A DNA stretch of 64,000 bases from NCBI RefSeq assembly GCF_040703035.1, contig NZ_CP159996.1:1274001-1338000 (forward strand). The letters are read 5' to 3'. Below, one piece after another: positions 11,201-18,800 of this stretch. The stretch's first letter is position 1. Each line of letters starts with the position of its first letter. The stretch is from Terribacillus aidingensis. GTDB lineage: Bacteria > Bacillota > Bacilli > Bacillales > Amphibacillaceae. Position numbers and translations under genes: made by a program. Under the pieces are notes generated by a model. That model ran no database searches. It was not told the origin of the DNA and saw only the letters and a list, made by a program, of their open reading frames with translations.

Positions 11201-11248
11201 AAAACAATCCTTTCTGCTTTAAAGCTCGTATAATTTGCGTAAATGACC

Positions 11249-11257
11249 ATTATAACA
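11249..11257 (-). promoter_or_regulatory. Candidate extended -10 promoter of the BCCT gene
   Basis: On the minus strand TGTTATAAT, an extended -10 element, about 50 bases before the ATG. No good -35 is visible. Confidence 0.4.
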
Positions 11258-11349
11258 ACCTCTACTTCAAGTTCCTACCCATTCCGACAAATTAGTAAAC
11301 CATGACCAGTACATTTCTACTAAACTCGACACGATACGATCTTCTTGCA

Positions 11350-11377
11350 TTACAACTCCAATACTTTCCTCTATAAT
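11350..11377 (+). promoter_or_regulatory. Candidate sigma-A promoter of the polysaccharide deacetylase gene
   Basis: TTACAA (11350-11355), a 16-base spacer and a perfect TATAAT (11372-11377), about 30 bases before the GTG start. Confidence 0.55.
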
Positions 11378-11409
11378 GGCAGTATTATGTAAAAGTGGAG
11401 GTTTTTCTA

Positions 11410-12237
11410 GTGAAGAGATTCTTAGTATTTCCCATGCTCCTCTGCCTATCCGGCGTGTTGATCAGCGGTTGTGCCAGCTCGGAGCAGACGAGTACTGAGT
11501 CAAATCAAGCCGCAAGTACGGAGGGTGCTACTTCTGAACTGAAACAAACTGCGGAAAAAAATGCAGATCAGCAGGAAGCTGACGAGAAACAGGAGGAACA
11601 GCAAGAACCGCAATATAAAGTTTCGGAAGTCTCTTCTATTGTACCGATTGACGATGCTGAACCGCAGGTCGCACTTCTGACATTTGATGACGCTCCCGAC
11701 AAACATGCGCTTGAAATAGCTGAATCGTTGAAGAAAGCTGATGCACCAGCAATATTTTTCGTGAACGGTCACTTTTTGACAACTGATGAAGAAAAGGAAA
11801 CATTGAAGAAAATTCATGACATGGGGTTTGCAATCGGGAACCATACATACAGTCATGCCAATCTGAATGATCTGACCGACGAAGAAGTAAAAGAGGAAAT
11901 TCTCATAGTGAACGAAGAAGTCGAGGAGATCATTGGAGAAAAACCTGAATTCTTCAGAGCTCCGTTTGGAGAGAATACAGACTACAGCAGACAGCTGGCT
12001 GAAGATGAGGGAATGACGGTGATGAACTGGACTTATGGATACGATTGGGAAAGCCAGTATCAGGACAGTGATGCTTTAGCGGATATCATGGTAAACACGG
12101 AACTGCTAGGCAATGGAGCCAATCTCCTCATGCATGATAGAGAATGGACAGCTCAAGCTGTACCAGACATTGTGACAGGCTTAAAAGATAAAGGCTATGA
12201 GCTTGTGGAACCAGATACAATAGAGCGACCTTCATAA
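11410..12237 (+). CDS. Lipoprotein polysaccharide deacetylase (NodB domain)
   Basis: A 275-residue exported lipoprotein: GTG start after GTGGAGG, signal peptide, lipobox ISGC with Cys21, then a low-complexity Glu/Gln/Ser linker of about 60 residues and a C-terminal NodB carbohydrate esterase 4 domain. Domain motifs are TFDDAPD (motif 1), HTYSH (motif 2), RAPFG (motif 3) and LMHD (motif 5). These enzymes remove acetyl groups from peptidoglycan or other N-acetylated glycans at the cell surface. Motif 1 has Ala where Gly is usual (TFDDGP); the metal-binding Asp-His-His set looks intact. It is a single-gene unit between the BCCT and speA genes. Confidence 0.85.
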   Translation: MKRFLVFPMLLCLSGVLISGCASSEQTSTESNQAASTEGATSELKQTAEKNADQQEADEKQEEQQEPQYKVSEVSSIVPIDDAEPQVALLTFDDAPDKHALEIAESLKKADAPAIFFVNGHFLTTDEEKETLKKIHDMGFAIGNHTYSHANLNDLTDEEVKEEILIVNEEVEEIIGEKPEFFRAPFGENTDYSRQLAEDEGMTVMNWTYGYDWESQYQDSDALADIMVNTELLGNGANLLMHDREWTAQAVPDIVTGLKDKGYELVEPDTIERPS

Positions 12238-12265
12238 AAAAACTCCCCATACGGGGAGTTTTTTA
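12236..12265. terminator. Bidirectional terminator between deacetylase and speA
   Basis: Stem aaactcccc / ggggagttt with a 4-base loop and flanking A and T runs. Confidence 0.9.
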
Positions 12266-13735
12266 TTGGAAAGCATGGTGTTCTTTAATAACGCGGATAT
12301 ATTCAATCGATTCATCCATCAAACCTTGTACCGGCAGGCCGGCTTCCAGATTTCTTTTTATATAGCTGATATTATCGATACTGATGATTTCACCTGGAAT
12401 GAAAATCGGGATTCCTGGCGGATAGACCATGATGGATTCAGCACTGATCCGGCCTTCTGCTTCTGCAAGCGGAATTGCTTCTATATCTGCATAAAAAGCA
12501 TCGCGGGGACTTAAGGATAAGACAGGTATTTCTGGTATAGATACCTCAATTTCGACTGCAGAAATCTGTGCTTGACGAAGATCTGCCAAATCTGTCAATG
12601 CATCTATAAGCTGCTGAATTTCCACAACTGTATCAGCCGGTGTTACCAAAAACAGCAAGTTATACAAGTCGGATAGTTCAACCTCGATATTTTTTTCTTT
12701 TCGCAGCCACCGTTCTGCTTCGCTGCCGGATATACCGAGCTGTTTTACAGACACAAGCAGTTTGGTAGGATCCATGGCAAAAGCAGCCTCTGACCCAAGA
12801 ATTTCCTCACCAGCACAATATAGGCCTTCTATGGCGTTGATGCTTTGCCGAGCATCATTTGCCAGCCGGATGGCATGTTCGTTCATCTCTTGACCCTTGG
12901 TGGCAAGCTGGCGGCGTGCTGCATCCAAAGATGCAAGAAGTATATAAGAAGTACTCGTCGAAGTAAGCATGGAAAGGACCGTTTGAACCTGTTCATGACG
13001 TACCAAACCCTCACGCAGATTCAAAATGGAGCTTTGCGTCAGTGAACCTCCCAGTTTATGGACACTGGTTGCAGCAAGGTCTGCTCCTGCAGCCATGGCT
13101 GATACAGGCATTTCATCGTGAAAGTGAATGTGAACACCATGTGCTTCGTCAACTAGAACAGGGATTTCATAACTGTGGGAAATCTCTACGATACGTGCTA
13201 AATCGGCAGCAACACCAAAGTAGGTCGGATTGATGACGAGAACAGCTTTTGCATCCGGATTCGCTTCCAATGCTTTTTCTACGGCTTCGGGAGTGATACC
13301 GTGCGATATACCTAGCTTATCATCCACTTGAGGATGTACGAAGACAGGTATCGCTCCAGAGAAGATGAGCGCGCTGGTCACGGATTTATGGACGTTCCGT
13401 GGGACGATGATCTTATCTCCAGGTTTACATACACTCATTACCATTGCCATGATCGGAGTGCTTGTTCCCTGGACCGAAAAGAACGTATAGTCCGCTCCGA
13501 AAGCTTTAGCAGCAAGCTGTTGTGCTTCTTGGATCATCCCATGAGGGTGATGTAAATCGTCCAGAGGTTCTATATTTATCAAATCGATGGAAAGAGCATT
13601 CTCACCTATAAATTCCGAGAATTCTTTATCCATTCCTTTGCCGGTTTTATGTCCTGGTATATGGAACTGTAACGGTTTGTTCGCTGCATGCTTGCGCACA
13701 CCATCGAACAGTGGTGCTTGATCTTGTGAAAACAT
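12263..13735 (-). CDS. speA: Arginine decarboxylase (Orn/Lys/Arg decarboxylase family)
   Basis: A PLP-dependent fold-type I decarboxylase of 490 residues, co-linear with B. subtilis SpeA, which makes agmatine for polyamine synthesis. Seen are QFHIPGHK near the N-terminus, the VDEAHGVH block with Asp196 contacting the PLP ring, and the Schiff-base lysine Lys227 in TSVHKLGGSLTQSS. The C-terminal domain has MVYPPGIPIFIPGE. The start at 13735 (MFSQDQ) has AAGAGGTG before it; an in-frame TTG at 13768 would place that site inside the gene. Arginine is inferred from gene position; lysine or ornithine cannot be excluded by sequence alone. Confidence 0.92.
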   Translation of the reverse strand: MFSQDQAPLFDGVRKHAANKPLQFHIPGHKTGKGMDKEFSEFIGENALSIDLINIEPLDDLHHPHGMIQEAQQLAAKAFGADYTFFSVQGTSTPIMAMVMSVCKPGDKIIVPRNVHKSVTSALIFSGAIPVFVHPQVDDKLGISHGITPEAVEKALEANPDAKAVLVINPTYFGVAADLARIVEISHSYEIPVLVDEAHGVHIHFHDEMPVSAMAAGADLAATSVHKLGGSLTQSSILNLREGLVRHEQVQTVLSMLTSTSTSYILLASLDAARRQLATKGQEMNEHAIRLANDARQSINAIEGLYCAGEEILGSEAAFAMDPTKLLVSVKQLGISGSEAERWLRKEKNIEVELSDLYNLLFLVTPADTVVEIQQLIDALTDLADLRQAQISAVEIEVSIPEIPVLSLSPRDAFYADIEAIPLAEAEGRISAESIMVYPPGIPIFIPGEIISIDNISYIKRNLEAGLPVQGLMDESIEYIRVIKEHHAFQ

Positions 13736-13860
13736 CTTAGCTGACACCTCTTTACAAGTTAAAAACAAAAGAATTATAGCAAAACTGCGACACGATTACT
13801 AGCGTCGCATGGAAAGTTATTTTCGTGTTACACTATTATCCAGGGAAAAGGAGGGATAGA

Positions 13861-14130
13861 ATGAATTACAGCTATCCAATTGATGAAACATGGACGAAAG
13901 AGGAAATCATTGACGTAGTGAATTTCTTCTCATTAGTGGAGCGTACATATGAAGATGGAAGCGTACGGGAAGATCTGCTGCTCGCGTATGAACGTTTCAA
14001 GAAAGTTGTACCTTCAAAATCAGAAGAAAAACAGCTGGACGCTAAGTTTCAAAAGGATTCTGGTTATTCCAGCTATAGAGCAGTCCAGAAAGCTAAGGCT
14101 GCTCCACCGAGGGCAAAAATAAATATGTAA
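13861..14130 (+). CDS. yktA: UPF0223 family protein YktA
   Basis: An 89-residue conserved protein starting MNYSYPIDETWTKEEI, the UPF0223 signature, found downstream of speA in Bacillaceae. The ATG at 13861 is preceded by AAGGAGGG. Predicted to be small, soluble and helical. Its function is unknown. Confidence 0.88.
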   Translation: MNYSYPIDETWTKEEIIDVVNFFSLVERTYEDGSVREDLLLAYERFKKVVPSKSEEKQLDAKFQKDSGYSSYRAVQKAKAAPPRAKINM

Positions 14131-14132
14131 AC

Positions 14133-14163
14133 AATCCCTTCCTCATACAGGAAGGGATTTTTG
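14133..14163. terminator. Bidirectional terminator between yktA and yktB
   Basis: Stem aatcccttcct / aggaagggatt, 5-base loop, then T-run. Confidence 0.88.
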
Positions 14164-14787
14164 TTATACGGGCTCGTAAGCCGCCTGTTCGTATAGGATA
14201 GCTGTATGTTTTAGGACATCCTGACATACCTTAAGGAAAGCTTCCTTAGAAGCAAGCGCAGGGTCATCGGGCTGCAAATGAATCCCGCATACTAGTTCTG
14301 CTTTTTTGACATGCTGCAGTCGATCTGCGATTTTGTCGTATAGCTCTTCGGAAATAGGAGAAGCATCGGGTTTCATATGATCCATTGACCAGACGTAATG
14401 AGAAGGAATGGATTCGATAATCTGCTTTTTTGCTTCTGTCATTTTCTGACCGAGTGTTTCCTTTAACGGGCTTTCATAAATAAGGGCAAACTGAACAAAA
14501 ACATGTGTACCCCACAACCCTATTTGAAAATGAGGCAGCTTTTTATATCCGCGTTTGCTAGATGCAAGAGCGGACCATGTGTCGTTTGGTGCGTTCTTCG
14601 TGCGTCGTGCATGCTTAGCTACATGGACATACATATCATGGTCTGTCACTTGTTCTGCGAATGGAGCTAGTTCTGTCGCGATCATCTCCAATTTTGGAGA
14701 GAGGCGGCTGCGAAGCACTTCCATTCTTTCATCTAAACCATCTATTGTAAAAACATCGAAATCTTCTTTTGTGAATAATGCTGTCAT
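14164..14787 (-). CDS. yktB: DUF1054 / UPF0637 family protein YktB
   Basis: A 207-residue conserved cytoplasmic protein with the family pattern FTKEDFDVFTIDGLDERM at the start and YKKLPHFQIGLWGTHVF in the middle. The start at 14787 is chosen because AAGGAGTG precedes it; the upstream in-frame extension is hydrophobic and not conserved. It keeps the B. subtilis position between yktA and the inositol monophosphatase gene. No biochemical role is known. Confidence 0.88.
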   Translation of the reverse strand: MTALFTKEDFDVFTIDGLDERMEVLRSRLSPKLEMIATELAPFAEQVTDHDMYVHVAKHARRTKNAPNDTWSALASSKRGYKKLPHFQIGLWGTHVFVQFALIYESPLKETLGQKMTEAKKQIIESIPSHYVWSMDHMKPDASPISEELYDKIADRLQHVKKAELVCGIHLQPDDPALASKEAFLKVCQDVLKHTAILYEQAAYEPV

Positions 14788-14930
14788 TAATGTCACTCCT
14801 TGCAGAAATCTTCCTTCATCATACCCGTCCAATAGGTAAAATGCAAGCAAGGAAAGGTTTACAAACCGCACTGCAGTGGTAAAAAGAAACAACTTGATAG
14901 GATGGTATAAATAGATAGGAGGAGATGAAG

Positions 14931-15119
14931 ATGCGTGATGTAATGGAGGCGTTACGAAAAAGGGAAGCTCAAGAGAAGGTGCCTGCTATACGTCTTGAAA
15001 TCGATTATTATCTAGTTACTTTACATGATGCCATGCAGGAGGAAGATGACAAAGCAGTGAAGGAAGCAAAGGCGAAGCTTCGTGTACTTAGCGAGCAATT
15101 GAATCGGTTCGAATCGTGA
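14931..15119 (+). CDS. Small YkzI-like hypothetical protein
   Basis: A 62-residue acidic, helical protein (MRDVMEALRKREAQEKV...). Two ATGs are possible at 14925 and 14931; the second has the better distance from AGGAGGAG (14918-14925). It occupies the place of B. subtilis ykzI between yktB and yktC. The family assignment rests mainly on position, and no function is known. Confidence 0.75.
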   Translation: MRDVMEALRKREAQEKVPAIRLEIDYYLVTLHDAMQEEDDKAVKEAKAKLRVLSEQLNRFES

Positions 15120-15157
15120 ATTATTTGTGATAAGCTAGTGGAAAGAATGGGGGCCAC

Positions 15158-15961
15158 ATGATGGAGCAATCAATGAAGCATACATTGCATAAGCAAGCAC
15201 AACAGTGGGTGTTGGAAGCGGGACAGCTTATCAAAGAGAAAATGGATGAACCATTGGAGATCATGACAAAGTCAAGCCCGAAAGATCTTGTAACAAAGAT
15301 GGATAAAGCAGTGGAATCTTTCTTTTTGGAAAAAATACGCGAGAACTACCCATCACATAAAGTGTTAGGGGAGGAAGGTATTGGAGAAGCTGTTTCTGAG
15401 ACGAAAGGCACAGTCTGGATAATCGATCCGATTGACGGAACGATGAATTTTGTCCATCAGAAATCTAACTTCGCCATATCAATAGGCATTATACATGATG
15501 GTGTTGCGGAAATAGGAATCATTTACAATGTGATGGAGGATACACTCTATCATGCAAAGCGCGGCGAAGGAGCCTTCAAGGATGATTTTCAGTTGCCAAA
15601 TCTTCCTGAAAAGACGCTCGATCAATCGATCATAGAGCTCAATCATTTCTGGCTCTGTCCCAATCGCCGTGTGAATGAAGAAAAGCTGCAGCAGCTCGTC
15701 TATCGTGCAATGGGGACGCGGGCTTATGGATCAGCGGCATTGGAGCTGGCTTTTCTGGCTGAGGGGATTACAGATGCTTACTTAACCTTCAGTCTGCAGC
15801 CCTGGGATTATGCTGGCGGATTTGTAATCCTGCAAGAAGTAGGAGGAAAACTGACCGATGCAACAGGGGAGCCCGTCGATTTTCTGAATAAGACAACAGT
15901 AGTCGCAGCCAATGGCAGCATCCACGGGGAATTGATCAAGGATTATATCGAATTGAAATAA
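15158..15961 (+). CDS. Inositol-1-monophosphatase family protein (YktC/SuhB)
   Basis: A 267-residue magnesium-dependent sugar phosphatase of the IMPase family. The metal site is visible as GEEG (Glu72/Glu73), IDPIDGTMNF (Asp90, Asp93) and WDYAGG in the C-terminal half. Substrates may be inositol monophosphate, fructose-1,6-bisphosphate or nucleotidase-type substrates; the sequence does not decide. Start 15158 or 15161 (two adjacent ATGs after GGGGG) cannot be separated. Its stop runs straight into a terminator. Confidence 0.9.
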   Translation: MMEQSMKHTLHKQAQQWVLEAGQLIKEKMDEPLEIMTKSSPKDLVTKMDKAVESFFLEKIRENYPSHKVLGEEGIGEAVSETKGTVWIIDPIDGTMNFVHQKSNFAISIGIIHDGVAEIGIIYNVMEDTLYHAKRGEGAFKDDFQLPNLPEKTLDQSIIELNHFWLCPNRRVNEEKLQQLVYRAMGTRAYGSAALELAFLAEGITDAYLTFSLQPWDYAGGFVILQEVGGKLTDATGEPVDFLNKTTVVAANGSIHGELIKDYIELK

Positions 15962-15988
15962 AAAAGACGGGCTAACCCGTCTTTTTTA
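15960..15988. terminator. Bidirectional terminator between the IMPase gene and ylaF
   Basis: Stem aaaagacggg / cccgtctttt with loop CTAA. Confidence 0.9.
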
Positions 15989-16150
15989 CTGTCCTTTTCT
16001 TTTTGCGAAGATACCAGCACCCATAATGAAGAAACCGGCGATTATCGCAACTGTCATTAAACCATAGTTTTGATAGCTGATCGTCACGCCTGCTGCTACG
16101 AAGCAAGCAATAACCATTATTGCAGTCAGCAAAGCTAATCCCTTTGACAT
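15986..16150 (-). CDS. ylaF: Small two-helix membrane protein YlaF (DUF5325)
   Basis: A 54-codon gene reading MSKGLALLTAIMVIACFVAA at its start. It has two hydrophobic helices (about residues 4-24 and 30-48) and a basic tail (AKRKGQ), giving a hairpin membrane protein. GAGGTGAG precedes the ATG at 16150. It lies next to ylaI as in B. subtilis, supporting assignment to the YlaF/DUF5325 family. The function is unknown. It is easily missed because of its length. Confidence 0.78.
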   Translation of the reverse strand: MSKGLALLTAIMVIACFVAAGVTISYQNYGLMTVAIIAGFFIMGAGIFAKRKGQ

Positions 16151-16166
16151 CGTCTCACCTCATTTA

Positions 16167-16370
16167 TTAAATTAAAGGTTCATCTGTCTTCTTTTCCCGG
16201 TATAAATTGAAGTTCCCGGTCGCTTTTCGTTCCTTCGTCCGCAATGAGATACGGTCTGAGCAATCGCTGCATATATGCATGGTATTGCGCCGATTCCGCA
16301 GTTTCTTTGCATGCGGACTGCCTTCATCTATTTCTTCGACTTTATCGCAAAGTACACATTTTACACGCAT
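16167..16370 (-). CDS. ylaI: Zinc-ribbon-like protein YlaI (DUF2197)
   Basis: A 67-residue protein with two CxxC knuckles, Cys5/Cys8 and Cys34/Cys37, expected to bind one zinc ion, plus a basic stretch between and after them. GAGGTGAT lies before the ATG at 16370. The family (DUF2197) is confined to Bacilli; its function is unknown, though the zinc knuckle and basic residues could suit nucleic acid or protein binding. Confidence 0.87.
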   Translation of the reverse strand: MRVKCVLCDKVEEIDEGSPHAKKLRNRRNTMHICSDCSDRISLRTKERKATGNFNLYREKKTDEPLI

Positions 16371-16488
16371 GCTATCACCTCAGGAGAGTATAATACTTTT
16401 CCAGTTTACCATACGGGATGCTATTGTGTGTATCTTTCAAAAAGTCTCTATCAGTCATATCCGCTTCCGGTAGATTATAAACAGGAAC

Positions 16489-16953
16489 TCAGCAGATCTT
16501 TATTTGACGGATGGCTTTAATTGGATCTTCTTTTCTGCTGGGCAGGTAACAGTGGGCAGGTCCGGTTTCTTTAATGCTGCGTCCATCTACTGCGAACAGA
16601 AACATACTTTCCTTAAGCTCGTCCAATGGTACAATTTCTTCACCAGTGTCTGTCAGAAATACCGCATGCGTGGCATCTGCTTGTATACTGGCCGTGTTGA
16701 GGAAATCGGAGATAGGCATAACATAACTGTTTTCAAGTGCCAGCTTTCTTTCGGCCTTAGTAAGGCTCTTATTGATAGGCGGCTTCATTTTTTGCTGATA
16801 AACAGAACGATCCCAGTGTTTTTCTTCCGAAGCGGGAACTGACTCGACCTCTTTAAAAGCGTTTTCAAAAAGGATTTTGCGATCATCAAAAATCCAGACG
16901 GATGGATCAAGTGTTAGTGGAAAATCCACTTTGCCTGTCAGGGTGATTACCAT
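16489..16953 (-). CDS. YlaL-like conserved protein
   Basis: A 154-residue protein starting MVITLTGKVDFPLTLDPSVWIFDD, with AAGGAAG before the ATG at 16953; the upstream in-frame extension (to 17022) has no ribosome site. Position beside ylaN and similarity of layout suggest B. subtilis YlaL. It contains no recognisable catalytic motif. A Cys-rich or membrane character is absent, so it is probably cytoplasmic. Confidence 0.7.
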   Translation of the reverse strand: MVITLTGKVDFPLTLDPSVWIFDDRKILFENAFKEVESVPASEEKHWDRSVYQQKMKPPINKSLTKAERKLALENSYVMPISDFLNTASIQADATHAVFLTDTGEEIVPLDELKESMFLFAVDGRSIKETGPAHCYLPSRKEDPIKAIRQIKIC

Positions 16954-17053
16954 ATAGTGACACTTCCTTTTCCAGTAGTATCTATAGATACAGCTTAACA
17001 TAAAGAATGTGACAATTGACAACGATTCGACAAAAATATTAGCTGGACGTGTC

Positions 17054-17082
17054 TTGCAATTTAGCAGGACTACCGCTAGAAT
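17054..17082 (+). promoter_or_regulatory. Candidate sigma-A promoter of ylaN
   Basis: TTGCAA (17054-17059), a 17-base spacer and TAGAAT (17077-17082), 36 bases before the TTG start. Confidence 0.6.
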
Positions 17083-17117
17083 TGTATAGAAGAAGTCTGT
17101 TTAACGGAGGGATAATA

Positions 17118-17408
17118 TTGATATCTGAGATCACCGTTAGTAATCAAGAGAAAGCATATGCCCTTCTTTTGGCGGATGCTGATAAAATACTTAAACTAAT
17201 CAAAGTACAGATGGACAATTTGACCATGCCTCAATGTCCGCTTTATGAAGAAGTACTCGATACTCAAATGTTTGGTTTGTCACGTGAGATAGATTTTGCA
17301 ATTCGATTGAATCTCGTAAAAGAAGAAGATGGAAAAGAGCTTCTTGAAAACTTGGAAAGGCAATTGAATGTGCTGCATGAGGCAGCGCAGCGGTCTATGC
17401 GTCCTTAA
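17118..17408 (+). CDS. ylaN: YlaN (UPF0358)
   Basis: A 96-residue protein with the highly conserved block [20 protein letters not shown] and [11 protein letters not shown], diagnostic for UPF0358/YlaN. In B. subtilis it is needed for growth unless iron is supplied, and it has been linked to iron-dependent control of the Fur repressor. The TTG start at 17118 follows GGAGGG by six bases; the longer frame from 17049 lacks a ribosome site. It is followed by a terminator and then ftsW. Confidence 0.92.
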   Translation: MISEITVSNQEKAYALLLADADKILKLIKVQMDNLTMPQCPLYEEVLDTQMFGLSREIDFAIRLNLVKEEDGKELLENLERQLNVLHEAAQRSMRP

Positions 17409-17458
17409 TGCTTACGGCCGCCTGCAATTGCTTGTACGGGCATCCCATACGAAAGATG

Positions 17459-17495
17459 AAACCCCATTGCCCTTTTATTCGGCGGGGTTTTTTTA
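17459..17495 (+). terminator. Terminator of ylaN
   Basis: Stem aaacccc / ggggttt around a loop of about 18 bases, followed by a T-run. It overlaps the leader of ftsW. Confidence 0.7.
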
Positions 17496-17555
17496 TTATT
17501 CTATGAATCTGGCGGTTTGTAACGATCGTAAAATACATACTATGGGAGCTTTAAA

Positions 17556-18800
17556 ATGAAAAAAAGATTGCGTAATTTCGATTTTACTTTGCTATTCACC
17601 CCACTGCTGCTGACCGTTTTCGGAGCAGTGATGATTTACAGTGCAAGCTATACAGTGGCAGTAGTCAAATACGATGCTTCACCAACGTTCTTTTTTGTCA
17701 GATCGTTGATGTGGATTACTTTAGCTGTTCCAATCTATGCGTTTTTCTGTTTTGTTCCATACCAGAAGTTCCAGAAATGGATTAAGCCGATCTTGCTGGT
17801 AGTTGTCGTCCTGCTGATTCTCGTCTTATTTACGGAAAAAGCAAATGGATCTCGCTCATGGTTCGATCTTGGATTTTTCAGTCTGCAGCCAGCCGAATTG
17901 GCTAAAGTAGCTATGATTATTTATCTTTCTGCAGTCTATGCCAAAAAACAGAAATACCTGGACAGTTTTTCAAAAGGCGTATTGCCGCCTCTTATTGCAT
18001 TAGGCCTCATTCTTGGCTTGATCGTGATCCAGCCGGATGTTGGTTCCGCTTCTATCGTATTCCTGATATCCTGCTCGATCATAATCAGTGCCGGTATTCG
18101 TTTAAGGCACTTGAGTCTATTGATTGCAGCAGGTGTCGGACTTATACTCGCTGTATTGCCGCACATGGTCAACGAAGAACGTATTTCACGTTTCACTGGA
18201 GCTTATCAGCCATTCAGTGACGAGAACGTTCAAGACGGAGGCTTCCAGCTTGTACAATCCTATCTTGCTATCGGTACAGGCGGGATTTTCGGGGACGGGC
18301 TGGGACAAGGCATCCAAAAGCTAGGCTATCTGCCAGAGCCGCATACAGACTTTATCATGGCCGTCATAGCGGAAGAGCTCGGGTTTATCGGAGTTGCTGC
18401 TGTACTGGCAATGCTCGCAATCATTGTGCTGCGCGGATTCTATATCGCCAGACAATGCCGCGACAGTTTCGGTTCGTTATTGGCAATAGGCATTTCGTCG
18501 ATGGTGGGGATCCAGACCTTCATCAATCTGGGCGCAATCACCGGTCTATTGCCAATCACAGGTGTTACACTGCCATTTGTCAGTTACGGCGGTACATCCT
18601 TGATGATTCTATTCGCCTCCATGGGTATTCTGAATAATATCGCCAAGCATGTACGTTCGCAAGAGCTGATTGTGTCAGAAAGCACCTTTACGCAAGACAA
18701 GCGGGGAAGACGTCCCTCCAATCGACAGAGGATCCGCACCACTAGTACTACTACACAAACCAGGGAAAAGACTAGAGGAGGAGAACGATGGACGAACTAA
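17556..18800 (+). CDS. ftsW: SEDS peptidoglycan polymerase FtsW
   Basis: A 414-residue SEDS-family glycosyltransferase with about ten membrane segments, which polymerises glycan strands at the division septum with a class B PBP. Family blocks seen are MIYSAS, SLQPAELAKVAMI, LGYLPEPHTDFI and GVTLPFVSYGGTS. The C-terminal tail (residues 375-414) is polar and basic. It lies directly upstream of pyc as in B. subtilis, and its last 13 bases overlap pyc. A second SEDS protein, SpoVE, is encoded at 49927. Confidence 0.94.
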   Translation: MKKRLRNFDFTLLFTPLLLTVFGAVMIYSASYTVAVVKYDASPTFFFVRSLMWITLAVPIYAFFCFVPYQKFQKWIKPILLVVVVLLILVLFTEKANGSRSWFDLGFFSLQPAELAKVAMIIYLSAVYAKKQKYLDSFSKGVLPPLIALGLILGLIVIQPDVGSASIVFLISCSIIISAGIRLRHLSLLIAAGVGLILAVLPHMVNEERISRFTGAYQPFSDENVQDGGFQLVQSYLAIGTGGIFGDGLGQGIQKLGYLPEPHTDFIMAVIAEELGFIGVAAVLAMLAIIVLRGFYIARQCRDSFGSLLAIGISSMVGIQTFINLGAITGLLPITGVTLPFVSYGGTSLMILFASMGILNNIAKHVRSQELIVSESTFTQDKRGRRPSNRQRIRTTSTTTQTREKTRGGERWTN

